DNA of 60,000 nucleotides from Apostichopus japonicus (taxonomy: Eukaryota > Echinodermata > Holothuroidea > Aspidochirotida > Stichopodidae). Positions within the stretch are counted from its first letter, which is position 1; every line of letters starts with the position of its first letter. A program made the position numbers and the translations under genes. The notes beneath the pieces were generated by a model. The model had not been told where the DNA came from. It worked only from the letters and a program-made list of their open reading frames with translations, and did not search any database. Shown here in pieces: positions 36,316 to 46,686 of the stretch. The stretch lies in assembly GCF_037975245.1 (NCBI RefSeq), contig NC_092579.1, positions 27,145,666-27,205,665 on the forward strand, given 5' to 3'.

Positions 36316-37115
36316 CGAATTAGAGATATCCAAAATTGAATTAGAGATATCAAGAATTCGAATTTTTGATATCTCTAATTCAATTTTGGATATCTCTAAT
36401 TCGAATTCTTGATATCTTGAATTCAATTTTGGATATTCGGAATTCTTTTCTTGATATCTCGAATTCAGTTTTGGATATCTCGAATTCAATTCGAGATATC
36501 TATAATAATAATAATAATATATATTAATAATAATAATAGAATAATAATATTAATAATAATAATTATAATAATAATAATTATAATATCATAATCAGCAGTT
36601 ATTTTTAGGACGCTTAAGCGACCACAAATGTGGGAGAAGCCCGCAAGGGCTTATGGATTCCAACTTACACGTCGGGTGGCTTCCAATTCAACATTTTAAA
36701 CTCAAATTTTGAATATTTTTAATTTAGAAAGTCATTTCAGATGGGAAAACCGTAGATTGCTCTTGGAAGAAAAGCCCACCTTACTATGACCCCCGAACCT
36801 CCCGATTGCTTAGCCTCATTGCTTCAAATGCCACCGCCTTTATACACTCGGCCACAGCACTGGTTATCTCGAATTCAAGTTTGGATATCTCTAATTCAAT
36901 TCGAGATATCTTTGATAATGTTCCCTTTTTTGATATCTTTAATTTATTTCTTGATATCTTAAAATCAATTTGAGATATCTTAAATAAAATTAAATAAACA
37001 AGATATCGAAAATGCAATTTCTGATATCTAAAATTGAATTGAAGATATCTCCAATAATTAGAGATATCTTTAATTTAATTCGAGATATCTGAAATTAATT
37101 GAAGATATCTCTAAT
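36316..37115. repeat. GATATC/AATTC 21-bp palindromic array, split by TAA repeats
   Basis: Two blocks (36316-36505 and 36862-37115) consist of units like GATATCTCTAATTCAATTTTG, a period of about 21 bp in which GATATC and GAATTC-like palindromes alternate. The first block contains a near-perfect hairpin centred near 36363. Between the blocks are a degenerate TAA/TAT microsatellite (36503-36595) and about 265 bp of other sequence. Frames through the array give heptad-like ISNSILD or NSRYPKL repeats that are by-products of the DNA period. Confidence 0.88.
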
Positions 37116-37477
37116 TATTGAATACATGTTAACATGGCGTTCCATACGTATGGTGTTATGATGAAACTACGGTCAAATCGTGGAGATGACGCAATGCTTA
37201 GCATATAACTGGTCTAACGTTACGCTGTACGTAGCTAACAAGCTGTCACACCAAACGTGACTCAGATAAGGGAGTTGTTCCATCACAACTCCCTGATCAG
37301 ATCAACGAACGTGCGTGCAGATAAATCTACGTGGCTAAATGAAGATGCACTCGAGTGAGCTAAATTGAACAGTAATAAATAATTACAATTCCCCCCCCCC
37401 CCCGTTTCTCATTTGCCGTTCCCATTGCGTTCCCTGTCCGCAACCTCACCTGTTTGTAGCTTGTGTACATTAGAGAC
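37116..37477. other. Spacer between the GATATC array and the hAT element
   Basis: No gene seen. It contains a C homopolymer run near 37392. Confidence 0.5.
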
Positions 37478-37846
37478 CAGTGGCGTAGGAAGGTACTTTT
37501 GAGTGGGGGGGGGGGCTGAAGACTGATGGCCGGCCTGGGGGAGGGGTCTAAGGGGAGGGGGTGTCCCCCTCCCACACCCCCTCCCCGTTGGAAAATTTGT
37601 GCATTGGCCTCAGATGCAATTTGGTGCAATATAGCACACTTCAACACCCACTCCATTTTGTAAATAATTTTGCATTTTCACCTGGCCTTAGATGCAATTT
37701 GGTGCTCCAAATGAGATTTTTCTCTCATTTGGATATGAAAAAGGGGTTTTCTGACTTGCGAAGCGGGGGGCGGAATGATACTTCCGCCCCCCATATTTTT
37801 CACTGTGGGGCTAGCGCCCCCCAGCCCCCCGGTTCCTACCCCCTTG
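37478..37846. mobile_element. Non-autonomous hAT element (369 bp) with 8-bp target duplication
   Basis: The ends are CAGTGGCGTAGGAAGG and an inverse ending GGTTCCTACCCCCTTG. They are flanked by the direct repeat TTAGAGAC at 37470-37477 and 37847-37854. The CAGTGGCGTAGGAA terminus and 8-bp duplication fit hAT. The interior repeats the block CAGATGCAATTTGGTGC-like twice (near 37611 and 37691). No coding capacity. Confidence 0.92.
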
Positions 37847-37954
37847 TTAGAGACAGTACATTAACCCTAGAACGGAATGTTGTCATGGATATGGAATATG
37901 ATTGCGCGATCTACCAAGATTTAGCATAGTTTTATCATATCTCTCTGGTCATTT

Positions 37955-40900
37955 AGATAGATGGATAGATAGATGGTTTATTCAGCCACATGCATAAAAA
38001 TACAATGGAAATTGTTCAAAACACAAGAGCTCTAAAACAAACATGAAATTGAAACGCAAAACGATGAAACACATATAAAAAGTGATATTGCATGAGTAAT
38101 AAATACCGGTAGGCTATCGACAATGGTATAAAAACATTGCGATAAAATTGACGATGTAAAAAAGTACGAATGATAAGAAATATGTACGGCAAGAACCATA
38201 AAATGTATACTTGTACGATAAACAGAGCGCTAAGTCAATAAAACAGAATTCAGAACAAATAAGACATAAGATACAGGGAGTGATAAAAAAGTTAGCGACT
38301 ATGATGCGCATTGAAAACCTTCACTGCAGATGGATAAAAACTGTTGGTAAAACGCTTCGAACCTCTAAAAGCTAGTAATCTATTTCCTGAGGGAAGGACA
38401 TTGAAATGCACAAATGCTGGGTGGGAATGGTCTTTCATAATACAGTCTACACGCCTCAGTGCTCGCTCCTGATACAGTGAATGGAGGAGGGACGGTAGAC
38501 TAGTGCCAAATATACGCTCAGCACTCCTGATAACTGACTGAAGTTTCCCTAGATCCCTCTGACTCACACGACTAAACCAGACTAAAATGTTTGTAGTTAA
38601 AATACTCTCTATAATTGCACGATAGAAATTCACTAAAATAAAATCACTAACACAGAGTCCGTAAAAAGAATAGTCTCTGACGTCCCTTCTTCAATATTGC
38701 ATGTGAATTTTCATTCCAAGACAAATTTTCCATAATGAATGTGCCTAATAATTTAAATGTGTGCACCTGCTCTACAGCAGAACCATTTATGATCAGAGGG
38801 TCCTTTGTATTTTTGTTACGCCTAAAGTCCACAATCAGTTCCTTGGTTTTGTCCACATTAAGAGTTAAGTTGTTATCGTGGCACCAGTTCACCAGAAGGT
38901 TTACCTCATCACGGTAGTGGCTTTCATCGTCATCTGTGATCAGGCCAGTCACTGTGGTGTCGTCTGCAAATTTGATGATCCGCGAGTTTGGGTGGACGGC
39001 TGCACAATCATGTGTGAACAGGGAGTACAGCAGTGGCGAAAGTACACACCCCTGTGGGGTGCCCGTGTTGAGAACGACAGCCGCTGAATAATGTTACCGA
39101 CCCTCACAGTCTGTTTACGTTCCAGAAGGAAATCCAGGATCCAATTACAAATTGAAGGAGGGAATTTCAAATGTTCCAATAATTTAAAATGTAACTGTGA
39201 AGGAATAATAGTGTTAAAAGCTGAGCTATAATCGATAAAAAGTACGCGGGCGTAGGAACACTTCCTCTCCAGGTGAGCCAGGGTCCCATGTAACCATATA
39301 GAAATAGCGTCTTCAACCGATCTGTTCGTGCGATAGGCGAATTGCGAGCGATCAAAACCTTCGGGTAAAAGTGATTTGATAAAAGAAAGGATAAAACGTT
39401 CAAATGTTTTCATCGGTACAGATGTAAGCGCGACCGGTCGATAGTCGTTCAAGCCAGATACTTTGCCCTTCTTTAATTGGGATGGGTACTATGGTGGCAT
39501 CTTTGAATGACCGGGGTACTTCTGACGTGCTCAGCGACCAATTGAATATGTCAGTGTAGACGCCAGCAAGTTGTTCGGCGCATATTTTGAGCAGTTTTGG
39601 AGTGATGCCATTGGGTCCTGGTGCTTTCCGTTCGTTGAGTCGTTTGAAATTGTTCCTCACCGAGGTCACATCGATGACAAATGGCGCGGTGACATCTGTG
39701 TTGTTGGCTGGAGATGGTTGGCTGTTATTATCTTTGTCAAACCGCGTATAAAATTTGTTCAGCTTGTCTGGCAGCTCTGCGTCATCACTATCCGCTGACC
39801 TCTTCACCCCTTTGTAGTTGGTAATCTCCCCGATGTTCGCCCATGCTTCTCTCGGGTTTACAGTATCAAACTTTTGCTCAATCAGTTCCTTTTGTGCTCT
39901 TTTCGCGTTCCTAATGGCTCTCCTGAGGTCAGACTTGGCGAGGTGGTATCTATCTGGATCAGTGGTCTTAGTCCGATAAGCTTCATCCTTGGCCTTTATT
40001 TTTGCTTTGACAGCTTTGTCACACCACGGTTTGTTGTTTGGGTATTGTGTGACAGTCTTAGTTGGTATACAAATGTCCTGGCAGAAATTGATGTACGCAG
40101 TCACCGTATTTGTGAATGAATGCAAATCATTATCCTCTTGGAACAAATCCCAATTCGTGTCATCAAAACAATCCTGTAGTTTATCGATCGCTTCCCGAGT
40201 CCATACTTTGACCGTTCTTTTCACTGGCTTCGTTATCTTCAACTCTTGTTTGTAAATAGGGATAAGTAGCACTGTGTTGTGATCAGAGTTACCGATACCA
40301 GCTCGCGGGACGCGAAATTATTTTTCCCACTTCGACGCGGAAACATGGGCGTGGCTAATGAAATACGTCACAGGCCGGCAAGTTTGTGACTTCGACTTCG
40401 AGCTCTTACGTATAGCTCTTTAATAATATACTGAGCTAATATACTCAGGCCTAATATACTCAGGCCTAAGACATGACTTCATGAGATCCATGATGATGTG
40501 CGACTGCTCCTCCCAGTCAATCGGTTCTTATGGAGCTCTTGAGGTAAATTCCATCACAAAATCAAACTGTGTTTGTTTATTAGATGTGTTATGAACCTCC
40601 CGTGTCTGGAAAAGTTTGGAAAAGAACCTCCTGTGACAGCAGGGTCTGGAAAAGCTATAAATGAACCTCCCGTGGTATTGATTATTACACTTCATATTAC
40701 ACCAGGTAGGCCCACTGACCTTTCAATGCTAAAAACCTACAAAGATACATGTATTGTATTGTGCCCCATATTGTTTTATCCATCATTCTAAAATATTTGT
40801 TCATTTATAAATGAACCCACTTTTAAACCGCAGTAAGGAGCCTACGTGCTTTCATCATTAGTTCGTATTGTTACGGACTTGAAATATTCTACCCATTTTA

Positions 40901-41310
40901 TTAAACAGTTGTCACTTGCGTCTGTATTAACTATAACCAGGGAGCTGTTACTGTTAGAGTAGCAGCTCCCTGCTATAACTATGCCTAAATAGCAATGTCC
41001 CTCTGTACTATACTATTTATTATACTGGTACGTGTACTAGAATCCCTGACATGTAACTTCAGCACCCAAACAAACACCCGAGAGATATCGCTGCATAGTC
41101 TGTGACGTGGACCAATAAGCCGTAACAACGACCGATAGTCCACGCCCATTATGCTAATATGGCCGCGTCGAAGTGGGAAAAATAATTTCGCTCGCGGGAC
41201 TGACCTAGTTTCTATTGACTTGACGTTCGCAGTCGATTTCGCAGTTGGACTCAGAAAGAAATCTTGGTGTCTGAAGAACTTCCTTTCATCCCCGTAAATA
41301 CTGCATTTTT
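37955..41310 (-). mobile_element. 5'-truncated CR1/L2/Rex1-type LINE, frameshifted
   Basis: The minus strand encodes the end of an APE endonuclease (GIGNSDHNTVLLIPIYKQEL, near 40310), a linker, and a reverse transcriptase. RT blocks are RKAPGPNGITPKLLKICAEQ, LNDYRPVALTSV, LFIDYSSAFNTIIPSQL, GTPQGCVLSPLLYSLF, the catalytic FADDTTVTG and LNVDKTKELIVDFRR. The C-terminal segment runs to about 38300. Single-base frameshifts lie near 39478 and near 39070, and a stop near 38645, so the copy is dead. The 3' end is a short GATAGATG-type repeat (37955-37976). Endonuclease sequence appears to resume beyond the nested TIR element up to about 41300 (SIETRSVPRAG joins in frame with GIGNSDHN). Confidence 0.85.
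40311..41190. mobile_element. TIR element (880 bp) nested in the LINE, 9-bp target duplication
   Basis: The left end CGCGAAATTATTTTTCCCAC and the following TTCGACGCGG are mirrored at 41163-41190. The flanks repeat CTCGCGGGA directly (40302-40310 and 41191-41199). A 9-bp duplication with long inverted ends suggests a Mutator-like non-autonomous element, but this class is an inference. The interior is non-coding and has short tandem copies of ATGAACCTCCCGTG and of AATATACTCAGGCCTAA. Removing the element and one duplication restores an uninterrupted frame in the LINE endonuclease. Confidence 0.85.
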
Positions 41311-41417
41311 GATTACCAATAATGTTTTAAAACACTTCTGCTTATGTCAAGTATTTAATGTTAAGTTTATAAGTAATACCAACCATCGCCTTTCGCGTTG
41401 AAGAAAACCTTGCGTAG

Positions 41418-41524
41418 AGACCTAGGCACAGGCACTCGTAATGTTATCAAGGTGTATACTATATACACGGCTATATACTATACACCTAGATAACGTTACG
41501 AAATACGAGTGTCTGTGGGCCTCT
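41418..41524. repeat. Fold-back hairpin (107 bp)
   Basis: The left arm CCTAGGCACAGGCACTCGTA... and right arm ...TACGAGTGTCTGTGGGCCTC are inverted copies around TATACTATATACACGGC. The arms are about 48 bp with a few mismatches. It is probably a very small fold-back element or a strong cruciform. Confidence 0.75.
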
Positions 41525-42106
41525 AGGCACGACAGTTAGATCGCACTTATCCTACTTTATGTAATTTGTTTGAACACTAAAGCCTACATAATTTGATAAT
41601 GTATCAAGTCTCTTACGTTTTATGATCACTTGGAATGTCAGATGCATCCCAAACATAGAAAGTAAATGATATCATAATATGTGTCACAACAGCGGGGATG
41701 TTGATAATGATACTCAAGAAGTAATGTTAGACTAGAGTTTTGACAGACAGATATGTGGAAATCTTTTATGTTGAGCAGTCTTTTAACACAATTTGTCTTT
41801 CCTTACAATATTGGTTAGCATGCTTACCTTGGAAATCGTTACCATGTTTAAAATGTTTTGGATTAACTGTCTTGGTCAGAAAGAAACCTTAAATAGTCTA
41901 ATTTGTTGTTGCAAGAACATAATTTGCAATTTGATCAGCTGCTTTCTGCATGTACTTCAATCCTTAGTCATCCCTCCAAGACAACATTTCTTTCACTGCA
42001 ATGCATTATATCCATATGCCAAACATAATTACCAAATTACTGTATGAATGTTTCCCATATGACATGATGTGTCTTAAATTTCTTTACAGATTCATAGCAA
42101 GTCACC

Positions 42107-45100
42107 ATGCAAAACCCAGTAGATACCGGAATGCATGTGCAGATGGCACCATACGCACAACCAGCCCGCAAGTCATCTAGAATGAAGAGTATCTTCACCA
42201 CTGGAATCCTGCAGATTATTGGGGGAACCATCCTAATCCTCTGTGGCTTCGTGCTCGTCTGTGTCCGTTACTACATTCCCTACAGGAACAATTTTGACAA
42301 TTCCATCTGTGGGATCTGGGGTGGTAGTGTAAGTTACATGTCTTGTACCAATTGTCTTGCACCAGAATTGCACCAATATTTGGCTGAATAAAAGTGGTTT
42401 AGATGTTTCTGAAAATTTTTTATGGAAGGTTTACAAGCCTTTAGATTTAGCAGTCCTTGAGGAGTGGTGAATTCTACAATTAAATATCTTGTGGTATTTG
42501 TGCATAATGAGGCAGTAGGACAAGAGTGAAATGTTGACAAAATCACAAAAATTGGTTCTTTACAGAGGGCAGCACAGGTGGTACTATGGTTGTCACTCAG
42601 ATTAAAATCTTTGTAATGAAGCTAGTTGTGCGTTTGCAATACATGTATTAGATGTCCTCCTATGCAGATTTATTGTAACAACGGCCTAATTGTATGATTA
42701 AATTGAATTTTGTCCGTACTGCATTCCTCTGCCAGAGATGATATCGGTTTTTAATTCATGATGTGTTTTGTCTATGTACACTTAGATGCTTCTTGTAACC
42801 GGGATCATAGGAGTGCATGGTGCAAACCGGAAGAGATGGGTATGTATACAGTGAAGAAGTAATTTTAACATTTAAAACAACATTTTCTGTGTTTACGTTT
42901 GATAAACTGTTTTAATGTTCTTCAATGTAAAACTAAATGCTGTAACAATGCTAGGGTGATTCCATTCAAAATCAACTAAATCACCAAATTTAAGAAAACC
43001 GTGACAGGTCACCCCTTGAATTTGGCTCATGTTTGCATCATTTGTTGATATATGTGATTCAGGAAGGCGTGCAAACTTTGAGCATTCTCTGACTTACATA
43101 TTTTGAGTGACAGCTGTTTAAAGATGAGGTGCCACGCCCACTTTTGCTCGGCCTTTTTGAGTCCTAATAAATTCTTGATAAAACATGCTAGAGTCCTGAA
43201 AAAAGCTGCCTAGGCCAAGTTGTGGCCATAGAGTGTTAACTCACTGATATCAACAAATGGTGCAAAATAGGAGCCAACTCCATTAAGAGACCTGTCAAGC
43301 CTTTGATTGATTTTGTATGGAATGATCCCGTAGGGCATTGGCTGGATTAATCAAAATATCTTTGGAAGATGTTCCAAGTAAGAAGACAATTTTTTCATTT
43401 ATCCCCAATGTCCGATAACATTTTGTGAAATACACAGCCAGTTAAAGGTATCTTTATTCACAAGTCTTTCTAAGTACAGTTTGTGAACGGCAAACTGAAT
43501 TGCTCGCATGAAGTATTTTAATCTAGTGGTCTGGATGACTCAAGCCTATTTAGGGTACAAAGGTCTCAGTCGTAAAAGTTTTATAGCATTGCTAGTTTGT
43601 TTGCAAAACGTGTTGGATATAACACACTGTACATACATTAAGTGCTTTCATGCAGTATACTGTGGTGTAATCAAGGTGTATTGTAAAGTATTTTGCAAGA
43701 CATCAATTGTACCATGGTACAGTGTCCTACTCCTTAACTACTTGTTAGATCTTAAAGACTGATATCAGACGTGATAAATAAGGTTATTGTCTTTGTAAGA
43801 ATTTTGAGATCAATGGTATTCATTTGTTTACACCAGTTGTTATGAATCAGGAAAAAATAGTGACATCTTTGATAACTGATATCATGATTTGAAATATGTC
43901 ATGTATCTTTATTCCACTGGTGCAGGTCTATATAACCTATTTTTATAATAAGATTTCACACTTCCCACCACTTTCTTATTTGTATTTTTGTGTGTCTGGT
44001 TTTTCGATTACTTGACAGTTTACTGCATACCTGATCTGCACGTTGGTCTCTATTCTGCTTCTCATTATTGTCACGGTCATCGGGGCCGTGGCTGCGGCAG
44101 ACAACGTCCACTACTGGAAGGAACACCCGGGATACCATCACTATGATGATTACAATTACCCAGATCAAGTGAGATATTTACTAACCTCAGGAGTATGATT
44201 GCAAGGAAGCAGATATGCAATGATGGCTCCTTCAAAAATAAACATGGTTTACATTGCAAAGTGATGGGAATTTTTGAAAAAGAAGTGTTACATTATGGAA
44301 AGCACATCTTGAGTCCTTGTTGGAAGCAAAGGAACGTATGCAATCATGTTGGCTTGTGTATATGTGTGTGTTTGTGCATCTGCGACACTTGTTTGGGTCA
44401 TCGATAACTGGGGTGATGGATATTTGTTGTACTTGCTATGTACTTGCTATAGTGAGAAGGTGTCCTCTTTGGCATTATGAGTATAAATGAGGCTATGTGG
44501 TTAAATGTGAAAAATCTTCACATTGCAAGAACTCTGCAACAGTAAGTCCAATTATGTCCAAACTTGGAGTACTGTTGTTGGTGAACAGCTGGTACATGTG
44601 GGCATAAATAATATGACATTGGGCGACAACATTCAACACTTTAATATTCCACTAAGCAAGGAACCATAGTGCCTTTTGGGCTCTTATTTGTCTATTGTTT
44701 GTTGTTCTTTGATATTTCATTGCTAAGATCTGCCTCTGTTTAATATCATATGTCTAATCCACTCTCTCCTCTCTGTCCGCAGCACGGGGTTTCTATCACA
44801 AAGCTTGCGTTCCATCTGGTGCTTTGCATCGTGGGCAGCTTGGAGATTGTGGTCTGCGTGTTGGCGGCAGTGTTCAGTTGCACCGGAATGTGCCCAGGAA
44901 GCAATCAAACCCAAACAGTAAGGGACCTTTTTTGTCTGAATTCTGTTATGCCAATATTAAAGCAGCCCTTTTTAACTGCTTGTGTAAATGTTATACATTT
45001 TGCAACACACTGAGACGTAACAACACAGTTTATAACCTCAACTACTCAAGTTTCTTTTCTAGTAATAAAGGAAAATTTGAAACGTTTTTTGTTTGTTTAT

Positions 45101-46068
45101 GGTTTGCATGCATTGTGGAATTAACTTAGAACTTGTCCTGTGTGTAAAGATATGTTTAATGAAATAGCTCTTTTAGTAACTGTTTTAATTACTCTTTAAA
45201 TATTTTATGGTGAAAATGTAGCAAGAGGAACCCGATTGAAATTGGTAGAGGTCAAAGGTCACAGGAGGTGAACATGTAATCCTTGTAAACATGTTAGCTC
45301 CAAAAATATAGCTACAACTCATCAGTGAGTTCTACCATGGGATTTCTCTTGGTGAATATAGTTTGGTCAATTTCAGTTCAGTTTAATGAAGGAGCCCAAT
45401 ATAAAATAGATCTCTAGTGATATATAGTCATACAGGGATTGAAATCTGCTTCAAATAGCTGTAAACACACTCAAAGTGGCCCTTTGGGAGCATTGCCAAA
45501 TCAGATCGTCGTCAGCAGGGCTTGTGCGAGTCTATTGTCTATTCACTGAAACCAGTAAAGCATGACTACAGCACTTCGGGCTCTCTTCCCCAATATGCAA
45601 TGTGGGCGGATTATTTGTTTTCATAAACTCTTTCACAAGAATATATTTGGCATTTGAATTATTTTAAAAACAAAACACACACAGATAGATAGAAAAGGGA
45701 GAAGACCAAAAGACCAAAGTCAAATAAATCTCGAAAGCAGTTATGGAAAAATTTTCCATAATTTTATGTCAAATTGCTACCAGGTACTTTCAATAATAAA
45801 TGTTCATGTCAATTTTCAATTGTTTCTCATCTCCTCACTCCTTGACCAATGTTTCCATTCTTGTGTCATTCCTTTCTTTGTTTTATTTTTTGTGTCAAGT
45901 TTGTAAGCTTTTTGCTCTGCTTTGACTTTTCAGATCACCTACCAACCCACACCAATGCAAATGCCTGCCCCTGGTTCTTATCCACCATTGAATGTACAAC
46001 AGCCTCCAAGCTATCCCTACCCTCCTCAACCCGGGGACAAACAGCCTGAAGTTACCCCAGGTTACTAA
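42107..46068 (+). CDS. MS4A (CD20-like) four-pass membrane protein
   Basis: Coding exons 42107-42328, 42786-42839, 44019-44168, 44783-44917, 45934-46068, all GT-AG and phase 0, give 231 aa. The ATG (CACCATGC) lies 17 bp into an exon that starts at an acceptor at 42090, so a 5' UTR exon lies upstream. Membrane helices: about 29-53 (FTTGILQIIGGTILILCGF), 69-87 (GIWGGSMLLVTGIIGVHGA), 94-119 and 150-175. The GxxQIxxG start of helix 1, the WGGS at helix 2 and the acidic residue in helix 4 (LEIVVCV) followed by cysteines are MS4A-family features, as are the length and exon layout. The cytosolic tail is Pro/Tyr/Gln-rich with a PPSY motif at 211-214, a potential WW-domain (NEDD4-type) site. Substrate or partner is unknown. 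TMEM176-like proteins are an alternative. A polyadenylation signal AATAAA is at 46368-46373. Confidence 0.88.
42953..43331. mobile_element. Fold-back element (about 380 bp) in MS4A-like intron 2
   Basis: The ends are GGGTGATTCCATTCAAAATC and GATTTTGTATGGAATGATCCC, inverted with one or two mismatches. Inner segments are also inverted (CATCATTTGTTGATAT against ATATCAACAAATGGTG, and GTGACAGGTC against GACCTGTC). Much of the element can therefore fold into a long hairpin. No clear target duplication could be fixed. It is non-coding. Confidence 0.8.
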
Positions 46069-46367
46069 CTTGGAATCGTCTGCATTTAGACAGGTTTCTA
46101 TATTCCTCAATTTTTTGCTCTAGTTTAAATCATTGATGAATATGCAATCAGGACAATGAAAAAAGTTCAACCAAGTTTGTTTAGTAGATGTCCTCCCCCA
46201 AGCACTCCAAAATATGAAAATCAAGTTGGATTATTGTCTTTGCTCCTTTGTGGTGAGCGATTGTATCAAAGGACAACTTTTAACAGCTGGGTTGGCATTC
46301 TGTTTATATACTCTTTTGCACTGTAAAGTAAAGGGCTCATGTATATCCCTTTATGTATTCTATTATT

Positions 46368-46373
46368 AATAAA
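46368..46373 (+). promoter_or_regulatory. Polyadenylation signal AATAAA of the MS4A-like gene
   Basis: Canonical hexamer 300 bp after the stop codon, the first good match downstream. Confidence 0.6.
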
Positions 46374-46437
46374 AGGGATAATCTATTAATATATGTATAT
46401 ATACAATATTTCACTTTTCTAAAGAAGAAAAGATTTT

Positions 46438-46686
46438 AAACTGTAAGATGAAAAAGGATTTCCAACTTTGACAAAAATTCTGCAATACAAAACGCTTTGA
46501 GGAGGTGGTTTGACCAATCAATGGCAGAAAAGTTAAAGCGTTTTACTACAGCCACTGGGGTATAGTTTAGTGGCTGTAGTAAAACGCTTAATTTTTTCTG
46601 CCATTGATTGGTCAAACCACCTCCTCAAAGCATTTTGTATTGCAGAGTTTTTGTGAAAGTTGGAAATCTTCTTCATCTAACAGTTT
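46438..46686. mobile_element. Near-perfect 249-bp palindrome (fold-back MITE)
   Basis: Arms 46438-46557 and 46571-46686 are inverted copies around a short GGGGTATAGTTT-like loop. Matching blocks include GCAATACAAAACGCTTTGAG, GAGGTGGTTTGACCAATCAA and GCGTTTTACTACAGCCACT. Only a handful of mismatches occur over about 115 bp, so it is recent or under conversion. It sits 370 bp after the MS4A-like stop, just past its polyadenylation signal. Confidence 0.9.

Noticed and set aside
36208-37017. Frames with heptad ISNSILD or NSRYPKL repeats
   Set aside because: They follow the 21-bp palindromic DNA period and occur on both strands, so a coiled-coil protein is not supported.
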